Assembly (NCBI RefSeq): GCF_000733295.1 | Contig: NZ_JPMI01000079.1 | Span: forward strand, 105,537-169,536 | Reading direction: 5' to 3' | Origin: Archangium violaceum Cb vi76 | Lineage (GTDB): Bacteria > Myxococcota > Myxococcia > Myxococcales > Myxococcaceae | DNA: 64,000 nt | Part shown: positions 40,458 to 50,198 of the stretch, in pieces | Numbering within the stretch: the first letter of the stretch is position 1 | Layout of the letters: each line of letters begins with the position of its first letter | Translations under genes and position numbers: made by a program | The notes under the pieces: generated by a model | Told to the model about the DNA's origin: nothing | Database searches by the model: none | The model's input: the letters and a program-made list of their open reading frames with translations, nothing else

Positions 40458-41573
40458 TTATTGCTGGATGGCGCGCGGTGGCTGGGAGATCCGATCCACG
40501 GGCGGCTGCGGAGGCGTGACGGCGCCCCGCTGGGCGGAGACCGAGCGGAAGTCATTCGTGAGGAAGGCGACCACGAGGGGCAGCGGCGGCGGATTCTTGC
40601 TGAGCGCCAGTCCGCACACGTCGAGGTAGTCGGCCACGTAGAGGCCTCCGGCATCCCGGTAGCGGATGCAGCGCCCGTCATCCCGGCGCTCGTCCTCACG
40701 CACCAGCTCGCGCGAGTGGAGGCCCTTCTTCATGACGAGCTTCTCCGCGCCCAGCTCGATGAACACCTGCTCGGTACCCCACTGGCCCTGGATGACGGTG
40801 GAGGAGCCGCCCGTCTTGAGGGTGACGTTCAGCGCCAGGTTGCTCAGGTTTCCCTTCACCCGGTTGCCCTCCACCAGGGAGAGCACGTTGGACTGATTGT
40901 CCTTCCAGGTTCCATCCGGCTGCGGCAGGGCGCGGTACACGGCGGAGTCCACCTTCTCCGCGTCGAACAGGATGTCGCCGATGCGCCCGGAGGGCAGACG
41001 GCGGGGCCTCTCGGCGATCAGGTTGGTGACCGGCACCGAGGTGTCCACCGGCTCGAAGCGCACGGCGCCCATCCACGCCTTGCCCGTGCCACTGAGCATC
41101 AGCCCGGCCATGATGGCCTTGGCCTCCTGGGGCACGTCCAGCACCACCTCGTAGCGCTTGCACGGCGTGGTGCCCACCAGCGCGCGCGACTGCATGTTGT
41201 CGAAGGCGAGCGGCTCCTTCGGATTGTCCCCCTCCACCCGCATCCACAGGCCGGACCAGCCCCGCACGTCCTCGGTGCGCATCACCGCGGAGAAACGCAG
41301 CCGCTTGCCGCGGAAGGTCTGCGCCCCGAAGGCCTGCATGAAGGTGCCGTAGCCCGAGGGCACCGCCTGGAGCGAGCGCAGGTACGCGCTGCGGTTGCCC
41401 TCGCACGGGCCCTCCGTGTCCAGGCCCGCTTCATAGAGCCTGGGTGTGCTCTCGGTGACGAACCACCCCGGGGGCAGGGCCTTCTTGCCGTCGTCGGCGG
41501 CCGAGGCGGGCCCCGCGAGGGCCAGCACCGCTACGCACAGGAGCGTCAGGAGTTGCTTCATCCGGTCGATCAT
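40458..41573 (-). CDS. secreted protein of unknown function (371 aa)
   Basis: ATG 41573 gives a clear signal peptide (MKQLLTLLCVAVLALAGPASA). The N-terminal half (about 45-200) is beta-rich with TFRGKRLRFSAVMRTEDVRGW, a carbohydrate-binding-like pattern; the second half carries FIELGAEKLVMKKGLHSREL and ends in a proline-rich tail. No family recognised. It follows the anti-sigma gene by 11 bases, so it is probably part of that sigma factor's own operon. Confidence 0.7.
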   Translation of the reverse strand: MIDRMKQLLTLLCVAVLALAGPASAADDGKKALPPGWFVTESTPRLYEAGLDTEGPCEGNRSAYLRSLQAVPSGYGTFMQAFGAQTFRGKRLRFSAVMRTEDVRGWSGLWMRVEGDNPKEPLAFDNMQSRALVGTTPCKRYEVVLDVPQEAKAIMAGLMLSGTGKAWMGAVRFEPVDTSVPVTNLIAERPRRLPSGRIGDILFDAEKVDSAVYRALPQPDGTWKDNQSNVLSLVEGNRVKGNLSNLALNVTLKTGGSSTVIQGQWGTEQVFIELGAEKLVMKKGLHSRELVREDERRDDGRCIRYRDAGGLYVADYLDVCGLALSKNPPPLPLVVAFLTNDFRSVSAQRGAVTPPQPPVDRISQPPRAIQQ

Positions 41574-41584
41574 GGCGGTGCCTT

Positions 41585-42136
41585 TCACAGCGGATAGGGC
41601 CCGGTGGCGCTCAGCGCGTCCGTTGGAATTCCCGAGTGGCCCTCGTAGCGGGGCACCTCTCCCACACCCTGGGGGTACTGCACCAACAGCCCGCGCGCCA
41701 GCGCCTCCGAGGCGCACGTCTCCTGGCTCGTCAGGTCCGGGCAGGCGACCAGCCGCTCGGGCACCTCCGGCAGCTCCAGCGGCAGCGCCATCATGGGGAA
41801 ATCCTCGTCCTGGGTGCCCGGCCGCGCGGTCTGCTCGGGGCGGAGGACGAGGAGCGTCACCGCCGCCGCGGCCGCCATCACCACCCCCACGGCGGCGGCC
41901 ACCCGGGGCCGGTTCCAGCGGGCCGGGCGGATGACCCGGGCCTCGAGCCGGGCTTCCTCGACCGACGCCTGGGCCACCTCGCGCAGCTGCTCCTCCAGCA
42001 GGGCCTCGCGTTGCAGCACGAGGGCGCAGGGCGGGCACGCCAGGGTGTGGGCCTCGAGGGCCGCCGCGGCGTCCGGCTCCAACGCGCCCAGCACGTACTG
42101 CTCGGCGTCGGCCGGTTGGATGTGCGGCTGGTTCAT
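41585..42136 (-). CDS. anti-sigma factor (ZAS type, one membrane segment)
   Basis: 183 residues; ATG overlaps the sigma stop (ATGA). The N-terminus has HTLACPPC (H30, C34, C37), the HxxxCxxC zinc motif of anti-sigma domains. A transmembrane segment at about 79-97 and a periplasmic tail follow. By family it sequesters the ECF factor encoded just upstream until an envelope or redox signal releases it. Confidence 0.88.
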   Translation of the reverse strand: MNQPHIQPADAEQYVLGALEPDAAAALEAHTLACPPCALVLQREALLEEQLREVAQASVEEARLEARVIRPARWNRPRVAAAVGVVMAAAAAVTLLVLRPEQTARPGTQDEDFPMMALPLELPEVPERLVACPDLTSQETCASEALARGLLVQYPQGVGEVPRYEGHSGIPTDALSATGPYPL

Positions 42137-42771
42137 GGTGCTTCCTCCTCGAGGGCGCCCCGCAGCTTCTTGCGGACCTCGCACAGGATTTGACGGACGC
42201 GCTGCACGGACAAACCGGCGCGCGCGGCCACCTCGGCGTGCGGCAGCTCCTGGCCGTCGCACGCCAGTTGAAAGACGCGCTGAGCGCTCGACGAGCACTC
42301 GCGCAGGGCCACCTGGGCCCGGGCCAGTTGTTCCTCGGACAGCAGGCGCCGCTCGGCCGAGACGGACGGGTCCACCGGTTGGTGGGCCTCGGGCAGCTCC
42401 TCCACGGGACCGGCCAGGGACTCGCGGCGGGCCCGGCGCGCCTCGTCGGCGGCGAGGAAGGCCGCCTGGGTGAGGGCGAGGTTGGGCAGGCGCAGCTCGG
42501 TGAGCTGCCCCTTCTGCTGCTGCTGGATGAGGCGCGCCCACGTCTCCTGGGCGAGCTCATGGGCCCGGTCCACCCGGACCCCCCGGGCGAGCAGCGAGAC
42601 CACCACGCGGTGCTGGTAGCGGGAGATGAGGGTGTTCCAGGCGGCACGATCCCCCCCCAGGGCGCGCCGTGCGAGGCCAGCCTCGTCCTCCGGCGCGTTG
42701 CCCCCCGGCCGCGCGCCCTCTTCCGGCTGTCGCACCACGCTCCGAACTGGTTGCACCAAGGCCACACCCAT
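42133..42771 (-). CDS. ECF-family RNA polymerase sigma factor
   Basis: 212 residues from ATG 42771, selected for GGGAAGACGCG upstream and a normal length for the family; longer in-frame starts exist. Region 2 shows WNTLISRYQHRVV, VDRAHELAQETWARLIQQQQ; region 4 shows CSSSAQRVFQLACDGQ, AEVAARAGLSVQRVRQILCEVRKKLR, a helix-turn-helix for the -35 element. Directly coupled to the anti-sigma gene. Target promoters unknown. Confidence 0.9.
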   Translation of the reverse strand: MGVALVQPVRSVVRQPEEGARPGGNAPEDEAGLARRALGGDRAAWNTLISRYQHRVVVSLLARGVRVDRAHELAQETWARLIQQQQKGQLTELRLPNLALTQAAFLAADEARRARRESLAGPVEELPEAHQPVDPSVSAERRLLSEEQLARAQVALRECSSSAQRVFQLACDGQELPHAEVAARAGLSVQRVRQILCEVRKKLRGALEEEAP

Positions 42772-42887
42772 CGCGTCTTCCCGGGCTTCCACGCGCCCGC
42801 CGGGGTCTCGCTGCTGCCCGGTGCCTGGGAAACGTCCGGTGCCGGTGGACATATCGGAGGGGGGTGGAGGGGGCGCCCGGGTGGGCG

Positions 42888-43361
42888 TCAGTTGACGGCC
42901 GGGCTCTCTCCGGAGGCCCACTTCATCTGGGACATCTTGACCACGCCCTGACAGCGGGCACACACCTGCCCCTTGTCGTCGTACATCCGGGCGGAGGCGA
43001 AGAGGGTGGAGGTCCCCGCGCTGTCGATGGTGGCCTCGGCGCGCACGGTGGTGCCCCGGACGGGCCGCTCGAAGCTGACGGAGAGCTGCATGGTGGCGCA
43101 GCGGCGGGTGGGGTCCACCAGGGCGGGGGTGCAGCCGATGGCGTAGTCGAACATGGCGGAGATGATGCCGCCGTTGATGGCATGCGTGCCCAGGCCGCCG
43201 CGGTGCTCGGCACGGACCTCGGGGAGGGTGATGACGACCTTTTCCCCACCCGGGGGAAAGCTCAGCCGCAGACCGAGCAGGCGCAGGGTCTGACTCTGAT
43301 TGAACTGTTCGGCGTAGCGCTCAAGCTGCTCCTGCGTTGGACGGGCATCGGCGTCGGACAT
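42888..43361 (-). CDS. PaaI-type hotdog thioesterase
   Basis: 157 residues. The hotdog fold pattern is clear: HRGGLGTHAINGGIISAMFDYAIG (active-site loop and central helix), CATMQLSVSFERPVRG, and TSTLFASARMYDDKG. These match the PaaI/DUF4442 acyl-CoA thioesterases, which release CoA from aryl or acyl thioesters. It lies 117 bases upstream of the sigma gene start on the same strand; a link is not evident. Confidence 0.88.
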   Translation of the reverse strand: MSDADARPTQEQLERYAEQFNQSQTLRLLGLRLSFPPGGEKVVITLPEVRAEHRGGLGTHAINGGIISAMFDYAIGCTPALVDPTRRCATMQLSVSFERPVRGTTVRAEATIDSAGTSTLFASARMYDDKGQVCARCQGVVKMSQMKWASGESPAVN

Positions 43362-43391
43362 GAGCGCGACTCTACTGGTAGAACGTCGTCC

Positions 43392-44753
43392 ATGCCTCGC
43401 CTGCCGCGTCTGTTCGCCCTTGTCCTGCTGGCCGTCTCGGGATGCACGGAGCTGCGGGGCTGTGCGACGTCCGAGCCCGAGTCCCTCCAGGCCCTGGCGG
43501 CTCCGGACGCCGGGGTGCCGGAGGCCTCCACTCCGGGTGTGGCTCCTCCGCCGCTGGAAGCACGCTACGCGAAGGAGTGGCTGGTCATCGTGCACTCCTC
43601 GTCCACGCCCGGGGAGGGGAGTGGGGTGCTGGGGGCGCTGAAGGCGACGGGGCTGCCCGTGGAGCCCGTGCGGCTGTCCACCAATGCCTTCAAGGACCTG
43701 CGCCCGTGCCTGGAGGTGGTGGTGGCGAAGGTGTTCGAGACCCGGGCGGAAGCGGAGGGCTTCCGCGAGCAACTCTCCCGGGCGGGAGTGGAGGCCTACG
43801 TGAAGAACGCCGGGCCGCTGGAGCCCGAGCGGGAGCGCAAGGACGCCACCTGCCGGGCCGATGCCGAGGCCCACGCCGCCCGGGCCGAGGCGCTGAACCG
43901 GCGGACGGTGCCTCGCTTCGTGGAGTCCCACCTCGGGCGCACCTTCATGTTGCTGGGCGAGGCGAGGACGAGCGTCGCGCTCGAGCCGGTGGACGTGCGC
44001 CGGAGCGTGTGGATGGCGCCGATCGACGCGGACCCCATGGGCCTCTTCGTGAAGGGGGAGACGGTGGACCTCTACGGCGTGGCCGGGCTGCTCCAGGCGG
44101 GGTGCGCGGTGAAGGGCTTCGCGTGGATCAACCGGGGCGTGCCGCACTTCGGCTATTTCCAGCAGGAGCCGCCTCCCGAGGCACCGGGCTGTGGACGGCC
44201 CTGGGCCTTCGCCGAGCTGGACTGCGCGGTGGCGCCGGACGCGGTGGCGTTCGCCCTGCCCGCGGGCACGAAGGCGCCGGTGTTCTTCGCCTCCGGTGAG
44301 GGGCCCCCCGAGGAGGTGCTGGCGGCCGAGGTGCGGGCGCTCCGGCGCTCCGAGCGCTTCGCCACGCTGCGCTCCGAGGGCTCCATCCAGGCGGAGCAGG
44401 TGCAGGAGCGGCTGAGCGAGGAGGTGAGAGCCTTCCGCTACGCCTCCGGGGCCACGCACGCCGTCTTCACGGTGGCGCGCTTCCGCACGGGGGAGGGCAA
44501 CTCGATGTGCGGCGGCGACTACAACCAGCAGGTGACGCGGGCGGTGGTGCTGGGGCCGGGCGGTGCGGAGCGGACGCTGACGGCGAAGGCGCTGGTGGGG
44601 GAGGACGTGGTGGGGGTGCTGGACCTGGAGGGCGACGGGGAGGTGGAGCTGCTGGTTCAGGAGTCCTGGCCCAGGCGGGCGGTCCGGCTGCTCCACGAGG
44701 ACGGCTCCGAGCTGTCCGGCGCCGTGGTGGAGAACTGCGACTGCGGGTGCTGA
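43392..44753 (+). CDS. lipoprotein with SPOR-like region
   Basis: 453 residues. Lipoprotein signal LFALVLLAVSGC (C18). Residues about 60-130 (WLVIVHSSSTPGEGSGVLGA ... VFETRAEAEGFREQLSRAG) follow the SPOR pattern, known to bind denuded peptidoglycan glycan chains. A long beta-rich region ends in a repeat-like VVGVLDLEGDGEVELLVQES. No complete family for the second half. Divergent from the thioesterase gene. Confidence 0.72.
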   Translation: MPRLPRLFALVLLAVSGCTELRGCATSEPESLQALAAPDAGVPEASTPGVAPPPLEARYAKEWLVIVHSSSTPGEGSGVLGALKATGLPVEPVRLSTNAFKDLRPCLEVVVAKVFETRAEAEGFREQLSRAGVEAYVKNAGPLEPERERKDATCRADAEAHAARAEALNRRTVPRFVESHLGRTFMLLGEARTSVALEPVDVRRSVWMAPIDADPMGLFVKGETVDLYGVAGLLQAGCAVKGFAWINRGVPHFGYFQQEPPPEAPGCGRPWAFAELDCAVAPDAVAFALPAGTKAPVFFASGEGPPEEVLAAEVRALRRSERFATLRSEGSIQAEQVQERLSEEVRAFRYASGATHAVFTVARFRTGEGNSMCGGDYNQQVTRAVVLGPGGAERTLTAKALVGEDVVGVLDLEGDGEVELLVQESWPRRAVRLLHEDGSELSGAVVENCDCGC

Positions 44754-44845
44754 GGCCCCTCCGGAAGACTCCCTCGGAGGACAGGCGGGCGAGCCCCTGC
44801 GTGGAACGTCCTTCCAGACGGACGGAAACTCGTTAGAAGCAAGGT

Positions 44846-47242
44846 TTGCCTCTAGAAAAGCACCTTGCCTTGAACGCCGACGAACTCCTCAAAGACCTGA
44901 ACGATCCCCAGAAGGAAGCCGTCCTGCATGGGGAGGGCCCGCTCCTCGTCCTGTCGGGCGCGGGCAGCGGCAAGACGCGCGTCATCACCCGCCGGGTGGC
45001 CCACCTGGTCGAGGTGCGCGACGTCTACCCCTGGCGCATCCTGGCCGTCACCTTCACCAACAAGGCCGCCCGCGAGATGCGGGAGCGGCTCGTCCACCTG
45101 CTCGGGGGCAGGGCGAACGACCTGGTGGTGAGCACCTTCCACTCCTCGGCGTCCATGATCCTCCGCCGGGTCCTGAGGGATCCCCTGGTGGCGGCGGACA
45201 AGTCGCTGGAGTCGGTGGTGGGGGGCCTCACGCCCTCGTTCGTCATCTACGACGACGGTGACCAGCTCCAGCTCGTCAAGCGCGCCATTCGCGAGGCCCG
45301 CGTGGACCCCATCATGCAGCCGCGGGAGATCCTCAGCCGCATCGATCAGGAGAAGAACGCGGGCCGCCTCCCGGAGGACATGGGAGAGGTGGAGATGGAG
45401 GATCTGCGTGGGCGGGTGGTGAAGAACACCTACCCCGTCTACCAGCGGCTGCTGCGCGCGGCGAACGCGGTGGACTTCGGAGATCTGCTGCTGCTGCTGG
45501 TGGCGCTCTTCCGCAAGCGCCCGGACGTGGCGGATCAGTACCGGCGGCGTTTCCAGCACATCCTGGTGGACGAGTTCCAGGACACCAACCCGGTGCAGGC
45601 CGAGCTGCTGCGGCTGCTGGCGCCCCCGGAGCGGCGTCCGAACCTGGTGGTGGTGGGCGATGACGACCAGTCCATCTACCGCTGGCGCGGGGCGAGCGTG
45701 GACAACATCATCGGCTTCCCGGAGGCGTACGCGGGGGCGCGGGTGGTGAAGCTGGAGCAGAACTACCGCTCGGACCAGAACATCCTGGACGCGGCGCACG
45801 CGGTCATCGCGCGCAACACGCGGCGCATGCCGAAGAAGCTGTGGAGCGATCGGCCCAAGGGCGAGAACCTGGTGCTGATGATGAACCGGGACGAGCGCGC
45901 CGAGGCCCAGGACGTGGCGCGCCGCATCCACGAGCTGCAGCGCGAGGGGTTCATCAAGTACTCGGGGATGGCGGTGTTCTACCGCACCAACGCGCAGAGC
46001 CGCGTGGTGGAGGAGGCGCTGCGGCTGGCACGGGTGCCGTACACCCTGGTGAGCGGGCGGAGCTTCTACGACCGGGCCGAGGTGCGGGACGCGGCGGCCT
46101 ACTTGAGGCTGATGGTGAATCCGCGCTCGGACGCGGACCTGCTGCGCATCATCAACACGCCGGCGCGAGGCATTGGCGACACGACGGTGGAGCGGCTGGT
46201 GGACTGGGCGAACCAGGCGGGGGTGAGCCTGTACGAGGCCACGGCGGCCCCCGAGCGGATTCCGGGGCTCAACTCGGCGGCGGTGCGGAGGCTGACGGGG
46301 TTCCACGCGGTGGTGTCCTCGCTGCATGCGTGCGCGCAGGAGGCGAAGGACGCGGCGAGCGCGGTGGACGAGATGTTGAAGGAGACGCGGCTGGTGGAGT
46401 CGCTCGTCACGGAGGGCAGTGACGAGTCGCTGACGCGTGCGGAGAACCTGCGCGAGTTCCTGGGCGCGGCGCAGGAGTTCGACCTGAACCGTGCGGCGGC
46501 GGCGGTGGCGGCGGCCACGGCGGTGGAGGCCGAGGACGCGGAGCCAGCGGAACCGGAGGAGGAGGGATTGGACTCCTCGCCGCTGACGGCGGACGTGCCG
46601 GCGCTGAACGCGTTCCTGGAGCAGATCAGCCTGGTGGGCGAGGCGGACGCGGACGTGGGCGAGGGCCGGGTGGCGCTGATGACGCTGCACGCGGCGAAGG
46701 GGCTCGAGTTCGACGCGGTGTTCATCACGGGGATGGAGGACGGAGTCTTTCCGCACTCGCGAGCGCTGGTGGCGGATGACCCGGACGGGGAGGAGATGGC
46801 CGAGGAGCGGCGGCTCTGCTACGTGGGCTTCACGCGCGCGCGGAAGCGGCTGTTCGTGAGCCTGGCGCAGTGCCGGTCGCTGTTCGGCGAGCTGCGCTAC
46901 AACCCGCCCTCGCGCTTCCTGCGGGAGGTGCCGCAGTCGCTCTTCGGCTTCGCGGAGCAGGAGTTGGAGACGCCCGCGCCGAAGTCCTCGCCGATGATGA
47001 CGCGCAGGCGGAACTGGGCGGACGAGGACGACGGTCCGCGCATCGACCGCACCTATTCCCAGGCGTCGGACATGGACGGCGTGGGCGGGGACGTGCGAGG
47101 GATGCGGGTGCGCCACGAGCAGTTCGGCATGGGGAAGATCATCTCGGCGGACGGCAATGGGCCCAACGCGAAGGTGACGGTGGACTTCGGTGGGACGGTG
47201 GGCCTCAAGCGGGTCATCGCCCGTTTCCTGCTGCCGGGGTAA
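44846..47242 (+). CDS. UvrD/PcrA-type superfamily 1 DNA helicase
   Basis: 798 residues from TTG 44846; another TTG at 44870 is possible. All SF1A motifs are visible: GAGSGKT (38-44), AVTFTNKAAREM, DEFQDTN, VGDDDQSIYRWRGA, EQNYRSD, and MTLHAAKGLEFDAVF, plus ERRLCYVGFTRAR. The acidic linker around residues 552-572 and a C-terminal VRHEQFGMGKIISADGNGP Tudor-like region match UvrD/PcrA, which unwinds DNA 3'-5' in mismatch and excision repair and removes RecA filaments. Confidence 0.95.
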   Translation: MPLEKHLALNADELLKDLNDPQKEAVLHGEGPLLVLSGAGSGKTRVITRRVAHLVEVRDVYPWRILAVTFTNKAAREMRERLVHLLGGRANDLVVSTFHSSASMILRRVLRDPLVAADKSLESVVGGLTPSFVIYDDGDQLQLVKRAIREARVDPIMQPREILSRIDQEKNAGRLPEDMGEVEMEDLRGRVVKNTYPVYQRLLRAANAVDFGDLLLLLVALFRKRPDVADQYRRRFQHILVDEFQDTNPVQAELLRLLAPPERRPNLVVVGDDDQSIYRWRGASVDNIIGFPEAYAGARVVKLEQNYRSDQNILDAAHAVIARNTRRMPKKLWSDRPKGENLVLMMNRDERAEAQDVARRIHELQREGFIKYSGMAVFYRTNAQSRVVEEALRLARVPYTLVSGRSFYDRAEVRDAAAYLRLMVNPRSDADLLRIINTPARGIGDTTVERLVDWANQAGVSLYEATAAPERIPGLNSAAVRRLTGFHAVVSSLHACAQEAKDAASAVDEMLKETRLVESLVTEGSDESLTRAENLREFLGAAQEFDLNRAAAAVAAATAVEAEDAEPAEPEEEGLDSSPLTADVPALNAFLEQISLVGEADADVGEGRVALMTLHAAKGLEFDAVFITGMEDGVFPHSRALVADDPDGEEMAEERRLCYVGFTRARKRLFVSLAQCRSLFGELRYNPPSRFLREVPQSLFGFAEQELETPAPKSSPMMTRRRNWADEDDGPRIDRTYSQASDMDGVGGDVRGMRVRHEQFGMGKIISADGNGPNAKVTVDFGGTVGLKRVIARFLLPG

Positions 47243-47251
47243 CGGACCGCG

Positions 47252-49273
47252 ATGACGGCGCCCACCCGTACGCTCCTGTTGGTGGACGACAGCCCCGAGG
47301 ACAGGAGTACCTGGGCGGCGTTCCTCTGCGAGGACAAGGACTGCACCTACATCTTCCTCGAGGCGGAGGACGCGGAGGAGGGGCTGGCGCTCTGTCATTC
47401 ACACCGCGTGGACTGCCTCGTGCTGGACTACGAGCTGCCGCAGATGGATGGCGTGAGCCTGTTGCGGCGGCTGCGGGTGGAGCTCGGTGAGGAGGCTCCT
47501 CCGGTGGTGATGGTGACGGGGCGCGGCAGCGAGCAGGTGGCGGTGGCGGCGATGAAGGCGGGCGCCGCGGACTACCTGGTCAAGTCGGACATCACCCCGG
47601 CGAGCCTCTACCGGGCGGCGCAAAACGCCATGGAGAGGGCCTCGCTCGAGCGTGGCCGCCGTGAAGCGGAGCGGGCGCGGGACGCCCTTCTGGCGCGCGA
47701 GCGGCAGGCGCGGGCCGAGGTCGAGGGCCTCATGCGGGAGCGTGAGCGGCTGTTGGACCTGGCGAACCGGCACACCGCCGAGCTGGAGGCCATCTTCCAG
47801 AGCATGGCGGAAGCCCTGTACGTGGGTTACGCCGGCGGCATCACGCGCGCCAATCAGCCGGCGCTCTCCCAGTTGGGTTACTCCCGCCTGGAGGAGCTCA
47901 ACCGGAACATCGCCACGCTGGCGAGTGAGATCCGCACCCGGCGCGCCGACACCGGAGAGATCATTCCGGCCGAGGACCAGGCCTTCACCCACGCCCTCCA
48001 GGGCAGGGCGGACGTGCAGGAGGTGGTGGTGCGCCACCTGCTCACGGGACAGGACCGGATCGTCCGCTCCTCGTGCGCCCCCGTGCGCGTCGATGGCGAG
48101 GTGGTGGCGGCCGTCGCCATCAACACCGACATCACCGAGCAGAAGATGGCCGAAGCGGAGCGCGCGCGGCTGACGCACGAGGTCCAGGCCCAGCGGGCCC
48201 TCTTCGATGCCGTGCTCCAGCAGATGCCCTCGGGCGTCATCGTGGTGGAGCCCTCCGGGAAGCTGGTGCTGGCCAACGCGCGGGTGGAGGAGATCCTGCG
48301 CTTCCCCTTCCGGAGCGCGCGAAACATGAGCGAGGCCAGCGCGGCCTACCAGGTCTTCCATCTGGACGGCAGTCCCTCTGGTCCGGACGAGCAACCCCTG
48401 GCCCGAAGCCTCCGCTCGGGCGAGGTGGTGGTGGGCGAGGAGGCGGAGGTCGTGCGCGGGGACGGCAGCCGCATCACGCTCAGCGTCTCCTCCAGCCCGG
48501 TGAACGATGAGCGGGGGCGGCGGGTGGCGGCGGTCGGCATCTTCCTGGACGTGACGCAGCGCAAGCGCGACGAGGCCGAGCTTCGGCGGCGGACGGAGTT
48601 CGAGCAGCAGCTCATCGGAATTGTCTCCCATGACTTGCGCAACCCCATCTCCGCCATCCTCCTTGGCGCGCAACTCATCCTGCGGCAGGAGGAGCTGGGG
48701 GATCGCCTGAGGGTCGCGGTCTCCCGCATCCAGGGCTCGGCCGAGCGTGGCGTCCGCATGGTGAGGGATCTGCTGGACTTCACCCAGGCACGGCTCGGGG
48801 GCGGTATCCGCATCGTGCCCTCCACGTTCGACCTGCATGCCCTCACGCTCCAGGTGATGGACGAGGTACGGATGAGCCATCCCGAGCGGGACTTCCAGGT
48901 GCGCCAGGAAGGGGATGCGCGAGGCGACTGGGACCCGGATCGCCTGGCCCAGGTGCTCACCAACCTGACGTCCAACGCGGCGAAGTACAGCCCCGCGGGG
49001 ACCCAGGTTTCGGTGGTGACGCGAGGCGAGGGCGAATGGGTCACGCTGGAAGTCCACAACGAGGGGACGCCCATCCCGCCGGAGCTGCGCCAGCGTCTCT
49101 TCGAGCCCATGCAGCGGGGAGGCGCCGACGTGGACCGGGCGGGCCGCAGCATCGGCCTGGGTCTCTACATCGTGGACAGCATCGTCCGGGCCCACGGCGG
49201 CACCATCGACGTGCGGTCCAGCGCGGCCGAGGGCACCACCTTCACGGTGCGGCTGCCGCGTCAGCCTCCCTAG
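47252..49273 (+). CDS. receiver-PAS-PAS histidine kinase
   Basis: 673 residues, 9 bases after the helicase. Receiver at 1-125 (D59 in LVLDYELPQ, YLVKSD), coiled coil at about 130-170, PAS at about 175-295, second PAS at about 310-430, HisKA with IVSHDLRNP (H460), HATPase with NAAKYSPA and GLGLYIVDSIV. It is a paralogue of the kinase in the phytochrome operon (21070). Stop codon overlaps the converging immunity gene stop by three bases. Confidence 0.94.
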   Translation: MTAPTRTLLLVDDSPEDRSTWAAFLCEDKDCTYIFLEAEDAEEGLALCHSHRVDCLVLDYELPQMDGVSLLRRLRVELGEEAPPVVMVTGRGSEQVAVAAMKAGAADYLVKSDITPASLYRAAQNAMERASLERGRREAERARDALLARERQARAEVEGLMRERERLLDLANRHTAELEAIFQSMAEALYVGYAGGITRANQPALSQLGYSRLEELNRNIATLASEIRTRRADTGEIIPAEDQAFTHALQGRADVQEVVVRHLLTGQDRIVRSSCAPVRVDGEVVAAVAINTDITEQKMAEAERARLTHEVQAQRALFDAVLQQMPSGVIVVEPSGKLVLANARVEEILRFPFRSARNMSEASAAYQVFHLDGSPSGPDEQPLARSLRSGEVVVGEEAEVVRGDGSRITLSVSSSPVNDERGRRVAAVGIFLDVTQRKRDEAELRRRTEFEQQLIGIVSHDLRNPISAILLGAQLILRQEELGDRLRVAVSRIQGSAERGVRMVRDLLDFTQARLGGGIRIVPSTFDLHALTLQVMDEVRMSHPERDFQVRQEGDARGDWDPDRLAQVLTNLTSNAAKYSPAGTQVSVVTRGEGEWVTLEVHNEGTPIPPELRQRLFEPMQRGGADVDRAGRSIGLGLYIVDSIVRAHGGTIDVRSSAAEGTTFTVRLPRQPP

Positions 49274-50178
49274 TCGAGGAACCGCCGCTCCCAGCGGCGC
49301 GTGTCCTCCATGCTCTGCACGGTGTGGATCTTCGGCTCATGGTAGAGCCAGGGTTCCAGCACGTGCGCCAGTTCCCGGTAGGCGGGCAGGATGTTGCCCT
49401 GTTCGGTGTCGCCCGCTTCGGGCCAGGGGCCCAGGGAAACAACGGCCCTTTCTCCTGCCATCTCCTGGACGGTGGTTTCTGGATGTCTCAATAGAGCGCG
49501 CAGCCCGGACACGCCACCCAACTCTCCGAGCACGGGCTGTCCGAGGAAGGTCAGCCAGGAGGGGCCCCGCACCTGGGTTCCGATGTGAAACGTGTCCCAA
49601 TCGATGTTGGGAACATCCATGCCTGGGTAGCGGAAGCGCAGCTTGTGGATTTCACTCCGCGCTCCCGCGAGGCTGGTATCGCAGTTGAAGGAGAGACCGG
49701 CATTGCCAGTGCAGAAGGGCAGGGGCGTGGCCAGTTCCATGGCGAGCTCGTGTACCCGCCCCGGGCCATGTTCCTCGAAGTATTCGGTGGGGAGCCAGAA
49801 GGAGACCGCCGAGACGGCACCTGGATGTCTCTTGAGAAGAGCTCCTTCCAGAATCCTGCCCTGGTAGCTGAAGCGGTAGCTCTGCTGATCGTTCGACGCA
49901 CCCGACAGCTCGATCATGGCCATCTGCGGGCTTTGCATGGTGCGATGGATGACGTCCCATCCCGCGGCATCGAGGGGCTGCCAGAGGCCCTCGTCATCCG
50001 CCTGCACGCTGAGTGCATCTGGACCAATCGCGCGCAGGTATGTCTCCAACGATTGATGGACGGCTTGCGAGATGGCCGCATGGGAATGGCGCATGAAGAA
50101 TGTCAGCGTCAGTCCATCCCTGATCAACAAATGTCCATCCCTGGCATGGATGCGTATCCTCGGGAAGTGTTCATTCAT
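49270..50178 (-). CDS. DUF3396 family, immunity-like protein (copy 2)
   Basis: 302 residues from ATG 50178. It shares its whole length with the gene immediately upstream: IRIHARDGHLLIRDGLTLTF, SVSFWLPTEYFEEHGP-like segment, LPFCTGNAGLSFN, KLRFRYPGMDVP, GTQVRGPSWLTFLGQPVLGE, PWLYHEPKIHTVQ. These features are those of DUF3396, found as immunity to polymorphic nuclease effectors. The 3' ends of the two genes are close to identical at DNA level, so the copy is recent or kept similar by gene conversion; N-termini diverged more. Confidence 0.82.
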   Translation of the reverse strand: MNEHFPRIRIHARDGHLLIRDGLTLTFFMRHSHAAISQAVHQSLETYLRAIGPDALSVQADDEGLWQPLDAAGWDVIHRTMQSPQMAMIELSGASNDQQSYRFSYQGRILEGALLKRHPGAVSAVSFWLPTEYFEEHGPGRVHELAMELATPLPFCTGNAGLSFNCDTSLAGARSEIHKLRFRYPGMDVPNIDWDTFHIGTQVRGPSWLTFLGQPVLGELGGVSGLRALLRHPETTVQEMAGERAVVSLGPWPEAGDTEQGNILPAYRELAHVLEPWLYHEPKIHTVQSMEDTRRWERRFLD

Positions 50179-50198
50179 TGGAGATTGCAAAGTCCACT